64,000 nt of DNA from DASQZT01 sp963728965 (GTDB lineage Bacteria > Acidobacteriota > Terriglobia > Bryobacterales > Bryobacteraceae): contig CAVSMH010000005.1 of assembly GCA_963728965.1 (NCBI GenBank), positions 124,001 to 188,000 on the forward strand. The letters are read 5' to 3'. The first letter of the stretch is position 1; each line of letters starts with the position of its first letter. Shown here one piece after another: positions 55,189-63,410 of this stretch. The notes under the pieces are model-generated. The model ran no database searches. It had not been told where the DNA came from and worked only from the letters and a program-made list of their open reading frames with translations. A program made the position numbers and the translations under genes.

Positions 55189-56709
55189 TCAGAGCAGGTC
55201 GCCGCGTATGACTTTCCCATTGACGGCCACTTTGGCATGGGGAGAGGTTTCCGAAGACCAGGGTAAGACGGCGAGATCGTTCCAGGGAGACTTTCCGTCG
55301 TTGTCTTTTTCGAAGTAGCGCTTGTATTCCAGCCGCGAGTCGCCTCCGGAGGGAATCTCATTGTCGGTATCCCGCGACCCGGGTTCGGTGCACACACCTT
55401 CGAAGGTGCCGCGGCCCGAAGCGGGACGCATCTGGGCGCTACTGCCGTCGTAGCCCACGGTGGCGAAGGCCACGATGGTACGGTACTTGAAGAACCCGGA
55501 CAGAGCTTCAACCAGTTTGGTCCCCAGCGGTCCACGGCCGGAAAGGCAACCGACGAGCAGGATGACCGCGCTGAGATCCGTGGAGGCCTTGATGAGGGTC
55601 AGATCGGCGCCGAAATCCGTCATGATATTGTCGGATTTGAGGGGTGTCCGATCCTTGCCGTTGATGTAGAACTCGCCGGGGTATCCGTGGCAGTTGATGG
55701 CGAGACGCTTGATCAAGGCAGCCTTATCGTCGCTCTTGTCGCGCAGTTTCGCAGCGAGGTCGTGACAGTTCTGGAATTGGACTCCCAGGTCCCATCCGGC
55801 CTGCCCGTGAATGGTGTCCCGGGTGAGAATGGTGGATCCATCCTCGCTGTGAAGACGGGCGTCCTCGCACACGGCTCCGGCCACGTCCCGGCCGCTGGCC
55901 CAGACCGCAACTCTGGCGGCGTGGATCATCATGTAAGCGACAATGGTGAGCCGCTGATCGCGCGGAAGAGAAGTCATGTAACGATCGAAGTCTCGCTGGA
56001 ATTCGCCCGGTGAGGTACGGCCGGCGAAATAGACGGCGGCCAGGGCAACGCGCAGTCGCGCGATGTTGACACCGGCCTTCACCATGGGAGTGTCATTGGG
56101 CGTGCCCGGCGCCCACCAGGGCATGAAGCCCTTCTTCTGCAGGGTAGTAAGCGTGTCCAGGATGCCTTCCATGGAGCGGCCGTTCAGGATCTTGAACACC
56201 TGGACATGGTCGCGTTTGTCGTAGGCTTTAAGCACCTCATCGTCATTTGGCACGTCTCTGCCCAGGCATTGAATCCGGGCCGGGCTGCCCGGCGGCAGGG
56301 CCGAAAGCCGCACGGGGGCTCCGCTCAGGACCGCCCCGGCAGCGCGGTCCGCGTCCATCTCGAGGACGTCATCGGGCGCGCCGATGGCGACGGGGTCTTG
56401 CGGAGCAGTCTCCCGCTGCTGCAGGATGTGGGCCAGCTCGTGGGCCAACAGCCGCATCCCCCCGGCGGTGTGCGGCGCATACTGCCCGGCATCGAAAACG
56501 ATGTGGCGGTGGAAGGTGAAAGCCCGTGCATGCAACGCACGCGCCGATGCCGCGGCCAGCGGGCCGGTGTGCAAGCTCACCTGGTCGAGACGAGCGCCGA
56601 AGCGGGATTCAAAGAATATGCGGAGATCACGGTCCAGCGGCTGATGCGGCGCAGCGAGAATCTGCCTGGCGATCGAGGCAGCATCCGTTGCGGAAGACAG
56701 ATGACTCAT
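55189..56709 (-). CDS. DUF4157 protein with zincin-like HELAH motif and caspase-like C-terminal domain
   Basis: ATG 56709 follows GGGGGGA and gives 506 residues. Residues about 25-100 form a DUF4157 domain: LDRDLRIFFESRFGARLDQV, HTGPLAAASARALHARAFTF, FDAGQYAPHTAGG and HELAH (90-94), with downstream Glu-rich EMDADRAA at 117-124. This is the zinc-peptidase-like module found in many cargo proteins of extracellular contractile injection systems. The middle part is unknown. Residues about 325-430 resemble clan-CD (caspase/CHAT-like) peptidases: LAINCHGYPGEFYING with His341, and ILLVGCLSGRGPLGTKLVEALSG with Cys388. There is no signal peptide. It is therefore a candidate toxin or self-processing effector, but no injection-system genes are nearby. 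Confidence 0.82.
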   Translation of the reverse strand: MSHLSSATDAASIARQILAAPHQPLDRDLRIFFESRFGARLDQVSLHTGPLAAASARALHARAFTFHRHIVFDAGQYAPHTAGGMRLLAHELAHILQQRETAPQDPVAIGAPDDVLEMDADRAAGAVLSGAPVRLSALPPGSPARIQCLGRDVPNDDEVLKAYDKRDHVQVFKILNGRSMEGILDTLTTLQKKGFMPWWAPGTPNDTPMVKAGVNIARLRVALAAVYFAGRTSPGEFQRDFDRYMTSLPRDQRLTIVAYMMIHAARVAVWASGRDVAGAVCEDARLHSEDGSTILTRDTIHGQAGWDLGVQFQNCHDLAAKLRDKSDDKAALIKRLAINCHGYPGEFYINGKDRTPLKSDNIMTDFGADLTLIKASTDLSAVILLVGCLSGRGPLGTKLVEALSGFFKYRTIVAFATVGYDGSSAQMRPASGRGTFEGVCTEPGSRDTDNEIPSGGDSRLEYKRYFEKDNDGKSPWNDLAVLPWSSETSPHAKVAVNGKVIRGDLL

Positions 56710-56729
56710 AGTCCCCCCAAACACGGATG

Positions 56730-56738
56730 AGTATAGCA
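56730..56738 (-). promoter_or_regulatory. Extended -10 element of the DUF4157 gene
   Basis: On the minus strand TGCTATACT forms an extended -10 promoter element about 20 bases upstream of the ATG. No good -35 hexamer is present. It gives the gene its own transcript, separate from the ribosomal operon upstream. Confidence 0.45.
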
Positions 56739-56910
56739 TCCGAAGGGGCGGAGACTGTGGCGATTCCGCAGCGAACGGTACCGTACCAGGTGGCGGCCGG
56801 GGCAACGCACGGGCGGGGTTTCACGTGTTATGGCTGGCCCCAGCCGGATTGGCCGGGGCCATGGGTGGGACGTTCGCTCCGGGGGCGGAGCAGGGCAGAG
56901 GCGGCGCCGG

Positions 56911-57363
56911 CTACTCGGACTGCTCTTCTTCGCCGCCGCGACCTTCGCGCTGGGCTTTGAGACGTTCTTCGCGGCGCTTGGCGCGCTCGGCGGCGCGCTT
57001 CACGAGCTCGGAGCCGACGAGCTCGATCATGGCCTGCTCGGCGCCGTCGCCCTGACGAGGGCCGAGGCGGGTAATGCGGGTGTAGCCGCCGTTGCGCTGG
57101 CCGAACTTGGTGCCCAGCGTATCGAAGAGCTTTTTGACGCTGGCGGGCGTGGTGAGCACCGCCGCCGCCTGACGGCGCGAGTGGAGGGTATCCCGCTTGG
57201 CGAGGGTGATCATCTTCTCGACCAATGGCCGCACCGCCTTGGCTTTCGGAACGGTGGTGACGACGCGCTCCTGGAGGATCACGCTGGTAGTGAGATTGCG
57301 CAGCAGCGCATTGCGGCTGTCTACCGGCCGCTTGAGTTTGTATCCGGCAACCTTGTGTCTCAT
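56911..57363 (-). CDS. rplQ: 50S ribosomal protein L17
   Basis: The 150-residue protein has the L17 signature MRHKVAGYKLKRPVDSRNALLRNLTTSVILQERVVTTVPKAKAVRPLVEKMITLAK. L17 binds 23S rRNA domain III in the large subunit. The last 30 residues (RAAERAKRREERLKAQREGRGGEEEQSE) are a charged extension beyond the core found in shorter homologs. It is the last gene of the alpha operon, two bases after rpoA, with a GC-rich hairpin (TGGCCCC/GGGGCCA, 56835-56861) downstream but no T-run. Confidence 0.98.
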   Translation of the reverse strand: MRHKVAGYKLKRPVDSRNALLRNLTTSVILQERVVTTVPKAKAVRPLVEKMITLAKRDTLHSRRQAAAVLTTPASVKKLFDTLGTKFGQRNGGYTRITRLGPRQGDGAEQAMIELVGSELVKRAAERAKRREERLKAQREGRGGEEEQSE

Positions 57364-57365
57364 GG

Positions 57366-58415
57366 CTAACCCTCGAGCGATTCCGGCGAGCCCTCATCGT
57401 CCGGACCGTAGTCCGGCAGCGGGCCGCCGACCTGTTGCGGGGGAGCCACCAAGCGCCCGTGCGCGTCGATGCGCATGCCGAGGGACAGCCCCATGTTGGC
57501 CAGGATTTCCTTGATCTCGTTGAGCGACTTGCGGCCGAAGTTCTTGGTGCGGAGCATCTCCGCTTCGGTCTTCTGCACCAGCTCGCCGATGGTCTGGATA
57601 TTGGCGTTCTTCAGGCAATTGTAGGAGCGGACGCTCAACTCCAGCTCTTCCACGGAGCGGTTGAGCACCTCGTTCATCTTGTCGAGGCCGCGCTCGGAGA
57701 TCTCTTCGGTCTGCTCGGGCACTTCCTCGAAGTTGATGAAGATGGTCATGTGGTCTTTGAGGAGCTTGGCAGCGTAGCCGATGGCGTCCTGGGGGGAGAC
57801 GGCGCCGTTGGTCCAGACTTCGAGCGTGAGCTTGTCGTAGTCGGTCATCTGGCCGAGGCGGGCGGATTCGACGGCGAAGTTCACCTTGCGCACGGGCGAG
57901 TGAACGGAGTCGATAGGGATGTAGCCCAAGGCGAGGTCCTCGTCGAAGTTCTTGTCGGCGCTGACGTAGCCGCGGCCGCTTTTGAGGCGCATTTCGACGC
58001 TCAACCGGCCGCCCTCGCTGACGGTGGCGATGTGCACGTCGCGGTCGAGCACTTCGACGTCGGCATCGGTTTCGATCTGACCGCTGCGGACATCGCCCGG
58101 CTGTTCCACATTGAGGCGCACGGTTTTGATGCCCTCGCCCATGATCTTGAAGGGGATCTGTTTGAGGTTCAGGATAATATCGGTGGCGTCTTCGACCACG
58201 CCCGGGATGGGGCTGAATTCGTGTTCGACGCCTTCGATGCGCACGGCGGTGATGGCCGCGCCTTCAATGGAGCTCAACAGCACGCGGCGCAGGCTGTTGC
58301 CGATGGTGGTGCCGAATCCGCGCTGGAACGGCTGCGCAGTGAACATGCCATACCGCTCGGTAAGAGTTTCGGTATTGGCGACCAGTCGTTTGGGTTTTTG
58401 GAAGCCCTTGAACAT
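57366..58415 (-). CDS. rpoA: DNA-directed RNA polymerase alpha subunit
   Basis: ATG 58415 (MFKGFQKPKRLVANTETLTE) is chosen, with GAGGAAAG before it; an in-frame TTG four codons upstream is not needed. The 349-residue protein has the N-terminal dimerisation/assembly domain with RGFGTTIGNSLRRVLLSSIEGAA. The C-terminal domain (LELSVRSYNCLKNANIQTIGELVQKTEAEMLRTKNFGRKSLNEIKEIL) binds UP elements and activators. The acidic tail PLPDYGPDDEGSPESLEG is extended. It lies in the conserved rpsD-rpoA-rplQ order. Confidence 0.99.
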   Translation of the reverse strand: MFKGFQKPKRLVANTETLTERYGMFTAQPFQRGFGTTIGNSLRRVLLSSIEGAAITAVRIEGVEHEFSPIPGVVEDATDIILNLKQIPFKIMGEGIKTVRLNVEQPGDVRSGQIETDADVEVLDRDVHIATVSEGGRLSVEMRLKSGRGYVSADKNFDEDLALGYIPIDSVHSPVRKVNFAVESARLGQMTDYDKLTLEVWTNGAVSPQDAIGYAAKLLKDHMTIFINFEEVPEQTEEISERGLDKMNEVLNRSVEELELSVRSYNCLKNANIQTIGELVQKTEAEMLRTKNFGRKSLNEIKEILANMGLSLGMRIDAHGRLVAPPQQVGGPLPDYGPDDEGSPESLEG

Positions 58416-58456
58416 AACTTTCCTCAATCAGGGGCAGGCTCGCGGCCGCCCGTTTC

Positions 58457-59089
58457 TTACTTCGAGTAAAGCTCCACGATGAGCTGCTCGTTGAGTTGAA
58501 TCTGCACCAATTCACTGCGTTGGGGCAGGCTGGTGACGCGACCCTTCAAAGCTTCGCGATCCACGTCGATCCAGTTGGGGGCGGGGGCGTGGGCGGTGGC
58601 GTCGCGGGCGGCGAGAATGGTGGGATTGTTGCGGCTGCTCTCGCGAACGGCGACCAGGTCGCCGACTTTGACCAGGGCCGAGGGGATGTCGCATTTGCGG
58701 CCGTTGATTTCGATATGGCCGTGGCGGACCACCTGGCGCGACTGAGCGCGGCTGGTGCCGAATCCCATGCGGTAGATGACGCTGTCGAGGCGGCGCTCGA
58801 GGCTGGACATGAGGTTCTCGCCGGTGATGCCCTTGGTATGGGCGGCCTTCTCGTAGGTACTGCGGAACTGGCGCTCGAGCACGCCGTAGATGCGGCGCAC
58901 CTTCTGCTTCTCGCGAAGCTGGAGCCCGTAACCCACGATCTTGGGTTTGCGATCCTTGCCGTGCTGTCCGGGGATGAAATTGCGGCGCTCGATGGCGCAC
59001 TTTTCACTGTGGCAGCGCTCGCCTTTGAGATAAAGCTTCATGCCCTCGCGCCGGCACTGCCGGCAAACCGGGCCGATGTATCTTGCCAA
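58457..59089 (-). CDS. rpsD: 30S ribosomal protein S4
   Basis: The 210-residue protein has the S4 core (KQKVRRIYGVLERQFRSTYEKA, SLERRLDSVIYRMGFGTSRAQSRQVVRHGHIEINGRK) with the S4 RNA-binding domain. The N-terminus, MARYIGPVCRQCRREGMKLYLKGERCHSEKCA, carries four Cys and is the zinc-binding (C+) form. S4 nucleates 30S assembly by binding 16S rRNA and in E. coli represses the alpha operon. GGAGAGAG precedes the ATG. The 131-base spacer upstream is longer than others here. Confidence 0.99.
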   Translation of the reverse strand: MARYIGPVCRQCRREGMKLYLKGERCHSEKCAIERRNFIPGQHGKDRKPKIVGYGLQLREKQKVRRIYGVLERQFRSTYEKAAHTKGITGENLMSSLERRLDSVIYRMGFGTSRAQSRQVVRHGHIEINGRKCDIPSALVKVGDLVAVRESSRNNPTILAARDATAHAPAPNWIDVDREALKGRVTSLPQRSELVQIQLNEQLIVELYSK

Positions 59090-59220
59090 GTTTCTCTCTC
59101 CTTACCTTTCCTTCAGGTGCGGTTTACGGCCAGTGGCAGGCCTTCGTCCCGCTTGCTACGACCGCTCTGGCCGGTTAGCCGCGGCCGGTCTTGCCGGGCC
59201 ACGGCCGCCGGCCGGGCGGG
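59090..59220 (-). other. 131-base spacer between rpsK and rpsD
   Basis: This is one of the two large gaps in the otherwise compact ribosomal block. It is GC-rich with several CCGGCCG/CGGCCGG-type arms that could fold in the mRNA. It may hold an S4-responsive control element or an internal promoter; neither is established from the sequence. Confidence 0.3.
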
Positions 59221-59628
59221 TCAGACTCTGCGCTTCTTCGGCGGACGGCAGCCGTTGTGCGGTATGGGGGTGACGTCGCGGATGGCGCGGACTTCGATGC
59301 CCGCGGTGGACAGCGCGCGCACCGCCGATTCGCGACCCGAGCCGGGGCCGCTGACCCGCACTTCGACCGTCCGCAAGCCGCTCTCCCCGGCCTTGTTGGC
59401 GGCGGTAAGCGCGGCCTGCTGGGCGGCAAACGGGGTGCCTTTGCGGGACCCGCGGAAGCCCAGCGAACCGGCGCTCGACCAGGCGAGGGTGTTGCCTTCC
59501 TGATCGGCGATGGTGACGATGGTGTTGTTGAAGGTCGCCTGGATGTGCACGATACCGGAGTGGACGACGCGCTTCTCTTTCTTCTTGAAGCTCTTCTTTT
59601 TGCCTGCTTTAGCTGGTGCTTTCGCCAT
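59221..59628 (-). CDS. rpsK: 30S ribosomal protein S11
   Basis: The 135-residue protein starts with a Lys-rich stretch (MAKAPAKAGKKKSFKKKEKR), followed by the S11 core GIVHIQATFNNTIVTIADQEGN, WSSAGSLGFRGSRKGTPFAAQ and the C-terminal signature RDVTPIPHNGCRPPKKRRV. It binds 16S rRNA in the platform with S7 and S18. It lies two bases downstream of rpsM. Confidence 0.99.
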   Translation of the reverse strand: MAKAPAKAGKKKSFKKKEKRVVHSGIVHIQATFNNTIVTIADQEGNTLAWSSAGSLGFRGSRKGTPFAAQQAALTAANKAGESGLRTVEVRVSGPGSGRESAVRALSTAGIEVRAIRDVTPIPHNGCRPPKKRRV

Positions 59629-59630
59629 AC

Positions 59631-60017
59631 TTATGTCTTTGAGGACGCCTTCTTCTTGTTAGCCACCGTGCCGCGGCGCGGGCCCTTGCGGGTGCGGGCG
59701 TTGGTATGGGTGCGCTGGCCGCGGACCGGCAGCCCGCGGCGGTGGCGCAGGCCACGGTAGGAGCCCATCTCGATGTGACGTTTGATATTCATCGAGATTT
59801 CCTTGCGAAGGTCGCCTTCGACGGCGCCCTCCTCTTCCAGGATCTGGCGGACGCGATTGACCTCGTCTTCGGTCAAGTCGCGAATCTTCTTGTCGAATTC
59901 GATACCGGCCCGATGGAGAAGCGATTTCGAGCGGGTACGGCCGACGCCGTAGATGTAAGTCAGCCCGATTTCGGCTCTCTTGGCGGGCGGCAGATCCACA
60001 CCGGCGATACGTGCCAT
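59631..60017 (-). CDS. rpsM: 30S ribosomal protein S13
   Basis: The 128-residue protein has MARIAGVDLPPAKRAEIGLTYIYGVG, the helix-two-turn-helix region, and the C-terminal RGLRHRRGLPVRGQRTHTNARTRKGP, the basic tail that contacts tRNA in the P site. Order and spacing fit rpmJ-rpsM-rpsK. Confidence 0.99.
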   Translation of the reverse strand: MARIAGVDLPPAKRAEIGLTYIYGVGRTRSKSLLHRAGIEFDKKIRDLTEDEVNRVRQILEEEGAVEGDLRKEISMNIKRHIEMGSYRGLRHRRGLPVRGQRTHTNARTRKGPRRGTVANKKKASSKT

Positions 60018-60021
60018 AAGC

Positions 60022-60135
60022 TTACCCCTGTCTCTGTTTATGTTTGGGATTGACGCAGATGACCCGGACTACACCTTCCCGATGGATCACCTTGCATTTG
60101 TCGCAGATTTTCTTCACCGACGCGCGAACTTTCAT
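60022..60135 (-). CDS. rpmJ: 50S ribosomal protein L36
   Basis: The 37-residue protein is MKVRASVKKICDKCKVIHRE, then GVVRVICVNPKHKQRQG. Cys11, Cys14 and Cys27 with His32 form the zinc ribbon of the C+ type. It lies four bases upstream of rpsM. Confidence 0.98.
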   Translation of the reverse strand: MKVRASVKKICDKCKVIHREGVVRVICVNPKHKQRQG

Positions 60136-60179
60136 GATGTCCTCAAAGGGCCGGGCACGCCCGGGCTCCTTCCGCTCCC

Positions 60180-60401
60180 TCACGGTCGCGGTTCTGTTAT
60201 CTTGCGCGTGATCCTGCCACGCGAGGGGTCGTGGGGAGTTAATTCCACCTCGACCCGGTCGCCCGGAACCAACCGGACGAAATTCCGTTTCACCGTGCCC
60301 ACCAGATGGGCCAGAACCTGCTGCCCGGTGGTGAGCCGGACCGAATAGATCGCACTGGGACGCTCTTCCAGGATCGCCCCTACGGCCTTGTGAGCACCCA
60401 C
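60180..60401 (-). CDS. infA: Translation initiation factor IF-1
   Basis: The 73-residue protein is an S1-like OB fold: AILEERPSAIYSVRLTTGQQ, VLAHLVGTVKRNFVRLVPGD, RVEVELTPHDPSRGRITRKI. The start is a GTG at 60401 inside the 3' end of map, overlapping it by 22 bases, with GGAG 12 bases upstream also inside map. The N-terminus (GAHKAVGAI) differs from the common MAKEDxIEVEG of other IF-1 proteins. It blocks the A site and assists IF-2 and IF-3 during initiation. Position between map and rpmJ is canonical. Confidence 0.95.
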   Translation of the reverse strand: MGAHKAVGAILEERPSAIYSVRLTTGQQVLAHLVGTVKRNFVRLVPGDRVEVELTPHDPSRGRITRKITEPRP

Positions 60402-61150
60402 GGTCCATTCTCCGTCACCGCGATGCAGTGCTCGAAGTGCGCCGAATTGGAGCCATCGCGGGTGACGGCGGTCCAGCGGTCCTTGAGCACCACCGCTTCC
60501 GGCCGCCCGGCGTTCACCATGGGCTCTACGGCCAAAACCATGCCCGGCTTGAGCCGGGGATTCTCGTTCTTGCGGTCGACATAGTTGGGAACCTGCGGCT
60601 CTTCATGGAGCTGGGTGCCGATGCCGTGACCCACATACTCCCTCACGACCGAAAATCCGTTGGACTTGACGTGCTCTTCCACGGTACCGCACACGTCAAA
60701 CAGGCGGTTGCCATTCCGCACCCGATCGATGGCCAGTTCGAGGGACTCCCGGGTGACCTCCAAAAGCCGCCGGGTCGCCTCGCCGATTTCGCCGATGGGG
60801 ACGGTGATGGCCGAATCGCCATAGTAGCCGTCCAGTTTCACCCCGGTATCGATCGAGACGATATCGCCCGACTTCAGCACCCGGCGGATGCTGGGCATGC
60901 CATGGACGATCTCCTGGTTGACCGAAGTACACAACACGAACTTGTAAGCCTCGCCCGCGGCCGGCACATAATAGCCCTTAAAGGCGGGGCGTGCGCCGGC
61001 ATCGTTCATCATCTTCTCGGCGGCGACCTCGAGGTCCATCGTGGTCGCGCCCACGACCGCCATCTCCTTCAGGCTCTGCAGGATCTGCCACACGAGCAGG
61101 CCGCTGCGTCGCATCTTTTCCAGTTCAGCGGCGGTTTTGCGTACGATCAT
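60380..61150 (-). CDS. map: Methionine aminopeptidase type I
   Basis: The 256-residue enzyme has the pita-bread fold motifs YKFVLCTSVNQEIVHGMP, GDIVSIDTGVKLDGYYGDSAITV (two Asp ligands), YVGHGIGTQLHEEPQVPN (His ligand) and AVEPMVNAG (Glu ligand). The last ligand Glu lies in SAHFEHCIAVTENG. It removes the initiator Met from nascent proteins using a dinuclear metal centre. It overlaps adk by 26 bases and infA by 22. Confidence 0.98.
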   Translation of the reverse strand: MIVRKTAAELEKMRRSGLLVWQILQSLKEMAVVGATTMDLEVAAEKMMNDAGARPAFKGYYVPAAGEAYKFVLCTSVNQEIVHGMPSIRRVLKSGDIVSIDTGVKLDGYYGDSAITVPIGEIGEATRRLLEVTRESLELAIDRVRNGNRLFDVCGTVEEHVKSNGFSVVREYVGHGIGTQLHEEPQVPNYVDRKNENPRLKPGMVLAVEPMVNAGRPEAVVLKDRWTAVTRDGSNSAHFEHCIAVTENGPWVLTRP

Positions 61151-61829
61151 CCGCCTCCATGGCCTGGCAAATCTTCTGAAACACCCGATCGGGCGGATCG
61201 TTACCGGCGTCCACCTCGATCAACCGGCGGCCCGCTTCCCGGCAAAAGTCGAGCACGGGGCGCGTCTGCCGCTCGTAAGCCTCCAACCGTTCGCGAATTA
61301 CGGACTCGCGGTCATCCTCCCGAACGATCAACTTTTCGCCATCGAGATCGCACAGCATATCCTCCCGCGGGGGCTGGAAGGCCAGGTTATACAGGGTTCC
61401 ACAGCGCGGACACTGCCGGCGTCCGGTCAAACGGCTGATAATAATATTGTAATCGATGGCGAGGTGAATCATCAATGCATGGATTTGGCGCAGGTCGAAC
61501 CAGCGGAACATGTGCTCGGCCTGGGCCACCGTGCGCGGGTACCCGTCGAGAATAAACCCCTGATCCGAATCGGGCCGGCTGAGGCGCTCTTCGACCATGA
61601 AATTGACCAACTGGTCGGAAACCAGGGCGCCCGAATGCATGGTCGCAGCCACCGAGGCTCCCAGGTTGACGCCGGCGCGCAGCCGCTCCCGCAGCATGTC
61701 GCCGGTGGAGACGTGAGGCACCCCCAGGCACTGGCTGAGCAGTTTGGCCTGGGTGCCTTTGCCGGAACCGGGCGAACCGAACAGGACGATGGCTCTCACG
61801 GGCGTGTACCGAAACCGTGCCGCAGACAC
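61125..61829 (-). CDS. adk: Adenylate kinase, zinc-LID type
   Basis: The protein has GSPGSGKGTQAKLL (P-loop), STGDMLR, GFILDGYPRTVAQAE and a LID with CPRC...CDLD, giving three Cys and one Asp for zinc. It interconverts AMP + ATP and two ADP. The start is uncertain: a GTG at 61829 yields 234 residues, but a GTG at 61799 (VRAIVLFGSPGSGKGT) fits the usual length better, as homologs start about five residues before the first strand. It lies in the secY-adk-map order. Confidence 0.97.
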   Translation of the reverse strand: MSAARFRYTPVRAIVLFGSPGSGKGTQAKLLSQCLGVPHVSTGDMLRERLRAGVNLGASVAATMHSGALVSDQLVNFMVEERLSRPDSDQGFILDGYPRTVAQAEHMFRWFDLRQIHALMIHLAIDYNIIISRLTGRRQCPRCGTLYNLAFQPPREDMLCDLDGEKLIVREDDRESVIRERLEAYERQTRPVLDFCREAGRRLIEVDAGNDPPDRVFQKICQAMEADDRTQNRR

Positions 61830-61978
61830 TCCGGCCTGCGCCCACGAAACTCCTCTCGACGGTTGGCTGCCGGCGAACGCCGTGGGCCGGCCGGAGCGGC
61901 GGACCGGCCGGACGCGCCGGAAGCCGTTTCGGCCCGGCAGACCCGGGTGTCTGCGCCACGGGTGGGCAGCAACATGGC
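61830..61978 (-). other. 149-base spacer between secY and adk with GC-rich hairpins
   Basis: GCAGAC-CCGGGT-GTCTGC (61937-61954) is a perfect stem-loop shortly after the secY stop. Multiple CCGGCCGG arms follow at about 61890-61915. These structures could pause or separate transcripts. No coding frame is credible here. Confidence 0.35.
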
Positions 61979-63379
61979 TTAGAACGTGCTCCGGCGGCCA
62001 CGGATGCGTCCCGACCGCGGAGTGAACCCTTCATAGTGGCGCATGATAAGCTGCGCTTCGATCTGGTTGACGGTGTCCATGGCGACGCCCACCACGATCA
62101 GCAGCGAGGTTCCACCGAAGTAGAAGTTGACCCCCAGACCGTCCAGCAGGAAGCGCGGGAACACGCGGTCCACCCACAACCCGACCAGCGGCAGGTGCTG
62201 GAGCTTGATGCCGGAAATCATGATGTCGGGGATGAGGCAGAGGATCGAAAGGTACAGGCCCCCCACCACGGTGATCTTGGTGAGGATGGTGTTCATGTAC
62301 TCGGCGGTGTTGCGTCCCGGACGGATGCCGGGTATGAACCCGCCGTACTTGCGCATGTTATCGGCGGCTTCGTTGGGGTTGAAAATGATGGAGACGTAGA
62401 AGAAGCAGAAGAAGATAATCCCGGCTACGAAGAGCACGTAATAGAGCGGCTCGCCGTGCTGGATGGCCCGCAGGGTATTGGACAGCCAGTTGATGTTCTT
62501 CACCCAGCTCATGATGGCGAGCTGCTGCGGGAAGGCCAGCAGCGACGAGGCGAAGATCACCGGGATGACGCCGCCGGCATTGACTTTGAGCGGCATGTGG
62601 GTGGACTGACCACCCATCACCCGCCGACCCACTACACGCTTGGCGTACTGCACGGGGATGCGCCGTTCGCCGCGCTCCACCAGGACGATGAACGCCACTA
62701 CGGCGATCATCATGACCAGCAGCATCAGCAGGGTGAGGGGGCTCCAGTCATGGATCTTGAAGACATGGTCGTAGAGGTTGCCCATGGCGTTGGGCAGGCC
62801 CACCACGATGCCGGTGAAGATGATCAGCGACATGCCGTTGCCCACCCCGCGCTCGGAGATCTGCTCGCCCAGCCACATGATGAACGCCGAACCGGTGGTG
62901 AGCGAGAGCACGGTGAGCAGGATGAACCCGAAGCCGGGGTTGATGACGATGCCCTGCTGCATGGACATGAGTCCCGAAGCGATGCCGATCGACTGCAGAA
63001 CGGACAGGATGATGGTCAGGTAGCGCGTCCACTGGGTGATTTTGCGCCGGCCCAACTCGCCTTCCTTCTGGAGCTTTTCGAGCGTGGGCACGACCACCGT
63101 CAACAACTGGAGGATGATCGACGCCGTGATGTACGGCATGATGCCCAGGGCGAAAATCGTCAGCCGCCGGATGTTGCCGCCGGCGAAGAGATCGAAAAAG
63201 CCGAAGATCGATCCCGCTTGTGACGCGAAGAACTCCTCCCACCGCAGAGTATTGATTCCGGGTGTGGGGATCTGACTCCCGAGACGATACACCGCCAGCA
63301 GGCCCAATGTAAACAGGAGCCGCTTGCGGAGGTCGGGGACGCGAAACATGTTCGCGAACGCTTCCAAAAACCTGTTCAT
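61979..63379 (-). CDS. secY: Protein translocase subunit SecY
   Basis: The 466-residue protein has ten membrane helices and begins MNRFLEAFANMFRVPDLRKR with the SecY signature LAVYRLGSQIPTPGINT. The motif GIMPYITASIILQLLTVVVPTLEKLQKEGE follows, and the cytosolic loop VERGERRIPVQYAKRVVGRRVMGGQSTHMPLKVNAGGVIPVIFASSLL contacts SecA and the ribosome. It forms the channel of the Sec translocon with SecE and SecG in the inner membrane. GAGGGTAG precedes the ATG. Confidence 0.99.
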   Translation of the reverse strand: MNRFLEAFANMFRVPDLRKRLLFTLGLLAVYRLGSQIPTPGINTLRWEEFFASQAGSIFGFFDLFAGGNIRRLTIFALGIMPYITASIILQLLTVVVPTLEKLQKEGELGRRKITQWTRYLTIILSVLQSIGIASGLMSMQQGIVINPGFGFILLTVLSLTTGSAFIMWLGEQISERGVGNGMSLIIFTGIVVGLPNAMGNLYDHVFKIHDWSPLTLLMLLVMMIAVVAFIVLVERGERRIPVQYAKRVVGRRVMGGQSTHMPLKVNAGGVIPVIFASSLLAFPQQLAIMSWVKNINWLSNTLRAIQHGEPLYYVLFVAGIIFFCFFYVSIIFNPNEAADNMRKYGGFIPGIRPGRNTAEYMNTILTKITVVGGLYLSILCLIPDIMISGIKLQHLPLVGLWVDRVFPRFLLDGLGVNFYFGGTSLLIVVGVAMDTVNQIEAQLIMRHYEGFTPRSGRIRGRRSTF

Positions 63380-63410
63380 ACTACCCTCGGATTCCCAACG
63401 CCTGGTGCGG

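Noticed and set aside
61387..62034. Minus-strand open frame over the adk start and secY-adk spacer
   Set aside because: It is an alternate frame of adk, rich in Arg and Pro, with no domain.
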